Assembly: GCA_964023275.1 (NCBI GenBank)
Contig: OZ029927.1
Location: forward strand, 8,201,062-8,265,061
DNA: 64,000 nucleotides
Direction: 5' to 3'
From: Norana najaformis
Lineage: Eukaryota; Annelida; Clitellata; Crassiclitellata; Hormogastridae
The position numbers and the translations under genes were made by a program. Below the pieces are notes generated by a model. It searched no databases. It saw nothing but the letters and a program-made list of their open reading frames with translations, and had not been told where the DNA came from. Numbering within the stretch: the first letter of the stretch is position 1; each line of letters opens with the position of its first letter. Positions 63,023 to 64,000 of the stretch are shown piece by piece.

Positions 63023-64000
63023 CTGAAAACAAGAACTCTACATCTACAAATACTGACGTAAGAAATTCCCCCAACGCTCTAAGTCCCAAGAACAACGTAC
63101 ATAACCCCTGGTCGATGCCAAGTGATGTCTCTCAACTCCAAAGACTACTACTATGACCAAGTTAGAGCGCGTGATTTGAAACTGACAGCAATATCTTAGT
63201 GGACTAACCTTTTGGATACTGACCTCATTGCAGCCCTGATTTGGTGCACCATTGGTTGATGCCTTGTGCATTAGACATCGGCACGACAGACATTACTAAC
63301 TGCTTACTTATTGGGGGAGAGAGAAGACCTATGAGCAGAAGCTGAACTATGCATGCAGAAATCTGGTAAGTAATCTGGTAAGTCAAATATAACACCTTTT
63401 TAAAAACCTCTTAAAGCTGCTAAATCCATGTACAGTTGTATGCAGAAAATGCATCTTCAATGGGAAATAGTGATAAGGGGTTTCTCCCCTTTACCTTAAA
63501 AATTCCACCATGCCCAGCTGTCATCATCATCTATGGCCTGCCCACACTGAAGCGTTGCTGTTTCCACAATGCATTGCTAACCATCTCTGTTCTGGGCACA
63601 TTTCCATGGTGTGTGTAGTCCAGCTACGCACAAAGAAAATCTGAATGCCAATCTCATGTCAGCTGACTGTTTCAGTGAGCCAAACTTTTGCAATTCAAGT
63701 TCTGTGCCGCTGAATGACGCAGATTTAGCGTAGAGGGGTCACTGTGCCATGACCGCCAACATGCCGTATGGGGCAAAACAAACCTTTGTCAACTTTGCCA
63801 GAACTTACTGAATCGAATGACTTCTACAGAGCTGTTATCATATGACACAAGACATAAATTGCTGGTCACTTCATTTGAAACTGCAGTAAAAATCATAATG
63901 CTATTTGCTTCAAGGTTATAATTGAACATTTATTGTGTATCTGACTTATATGAAAATGTTAAACACCCACTCATCACGCTTGTTGAACCTCAACCCTTGG
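63023..64000. other. Arp3 intron continuing past the window
   Basis: No N-terminal Arp3 exon was found. A CR1-A 3' tail on the minus strand lies at about 63806-63910 (GAATCGAATGACTTCTAC..TTATCATATGACACAAG). Confidence 0.5.

Overview
The window is nuclear DNA from an animal, probably a non-vertebrate metazoan. It has three conserved intron-containing genes (Rab5, a cullin-5-like gene and Arp3), a clustered zinc-finger locus, and dense non-LTR retrotransposon and tRNA-derived SINE debris. Introns use GT-AG borders and the sequence looks AT-rich by eye. I see no bacterial operons, CRISPR arrays or rRNA. I could not fix the phylum; only the protein families are conserved well enough to name.

Layout. 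0-9 kb: intergenic, with LINE 3' ends, a LINE endonuclease remnant, one SINE, minisatellites and one possible membrane-spanning exon (about 6.0 kb). 9.0-13.9 kb, minus strand: a zinc-finger locus. Its 5' part is a 986-1028 codon open frame built from seven tandem cassettes, each a C2H2 finger followed by a C2HC finger. Its 3' part holds about 19 ordinary fingers and is broken by two in-frame TGA codons and at least two frameshifts. 14-17 kb: LINE and SINE fragments. 17.36-22.48 kb, plus strand: a complete five-exon Rab5 gene of 211 aa, followed by a 42-bp minisatellite. 24-28.6 kb: repeats, including a P-element/THAP-type transposase fragment.

28.8-37.1 kb, plus strand: cullin-5 exons covering only the middle and part of the C-terminal cullin-homology region. 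Two exons occur twice because a unit of about 1.8 kb is duplicated in tandem, and the start of a third unit follows. 37.3-52.8 kb: mostly mobile elements, including a decayed Ty3/Gypsy-type element with a nested insertion, a CR1-like LINE, and at least seven repeat families in several copies. 52.86-63.02 kb, minus strand: the last nine coding exons of Arp3 (343 codons, all introns phase 0). Its N-terminal exons lie past the right edge. One Arp3 intron carries a reverse-transcriptase element that was itself hit by an RTE-type insertion flanked by a 9-bp target-site duplication.

Rab5 (early-endosome GTPase), Arp3 (branched-actin nucleation) and cullin-5 (E3 ubiquitin ligase scaffold) are independent housekeeping genes. 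I see no sign of coordinated function beyond proximity. The items most worth a second look are the alternating C2H2/C2HC cassette protein, the tandem duplication of cullin exons with odd splice-phase constraints, and several unnamed repeat families. Repeat family names used here (SINE-A to SINE-F, LINE-P, CR1-A, R105, R180, R400, R500) are local labels, not database names. All homology calls are from memory of the families; no search was run.
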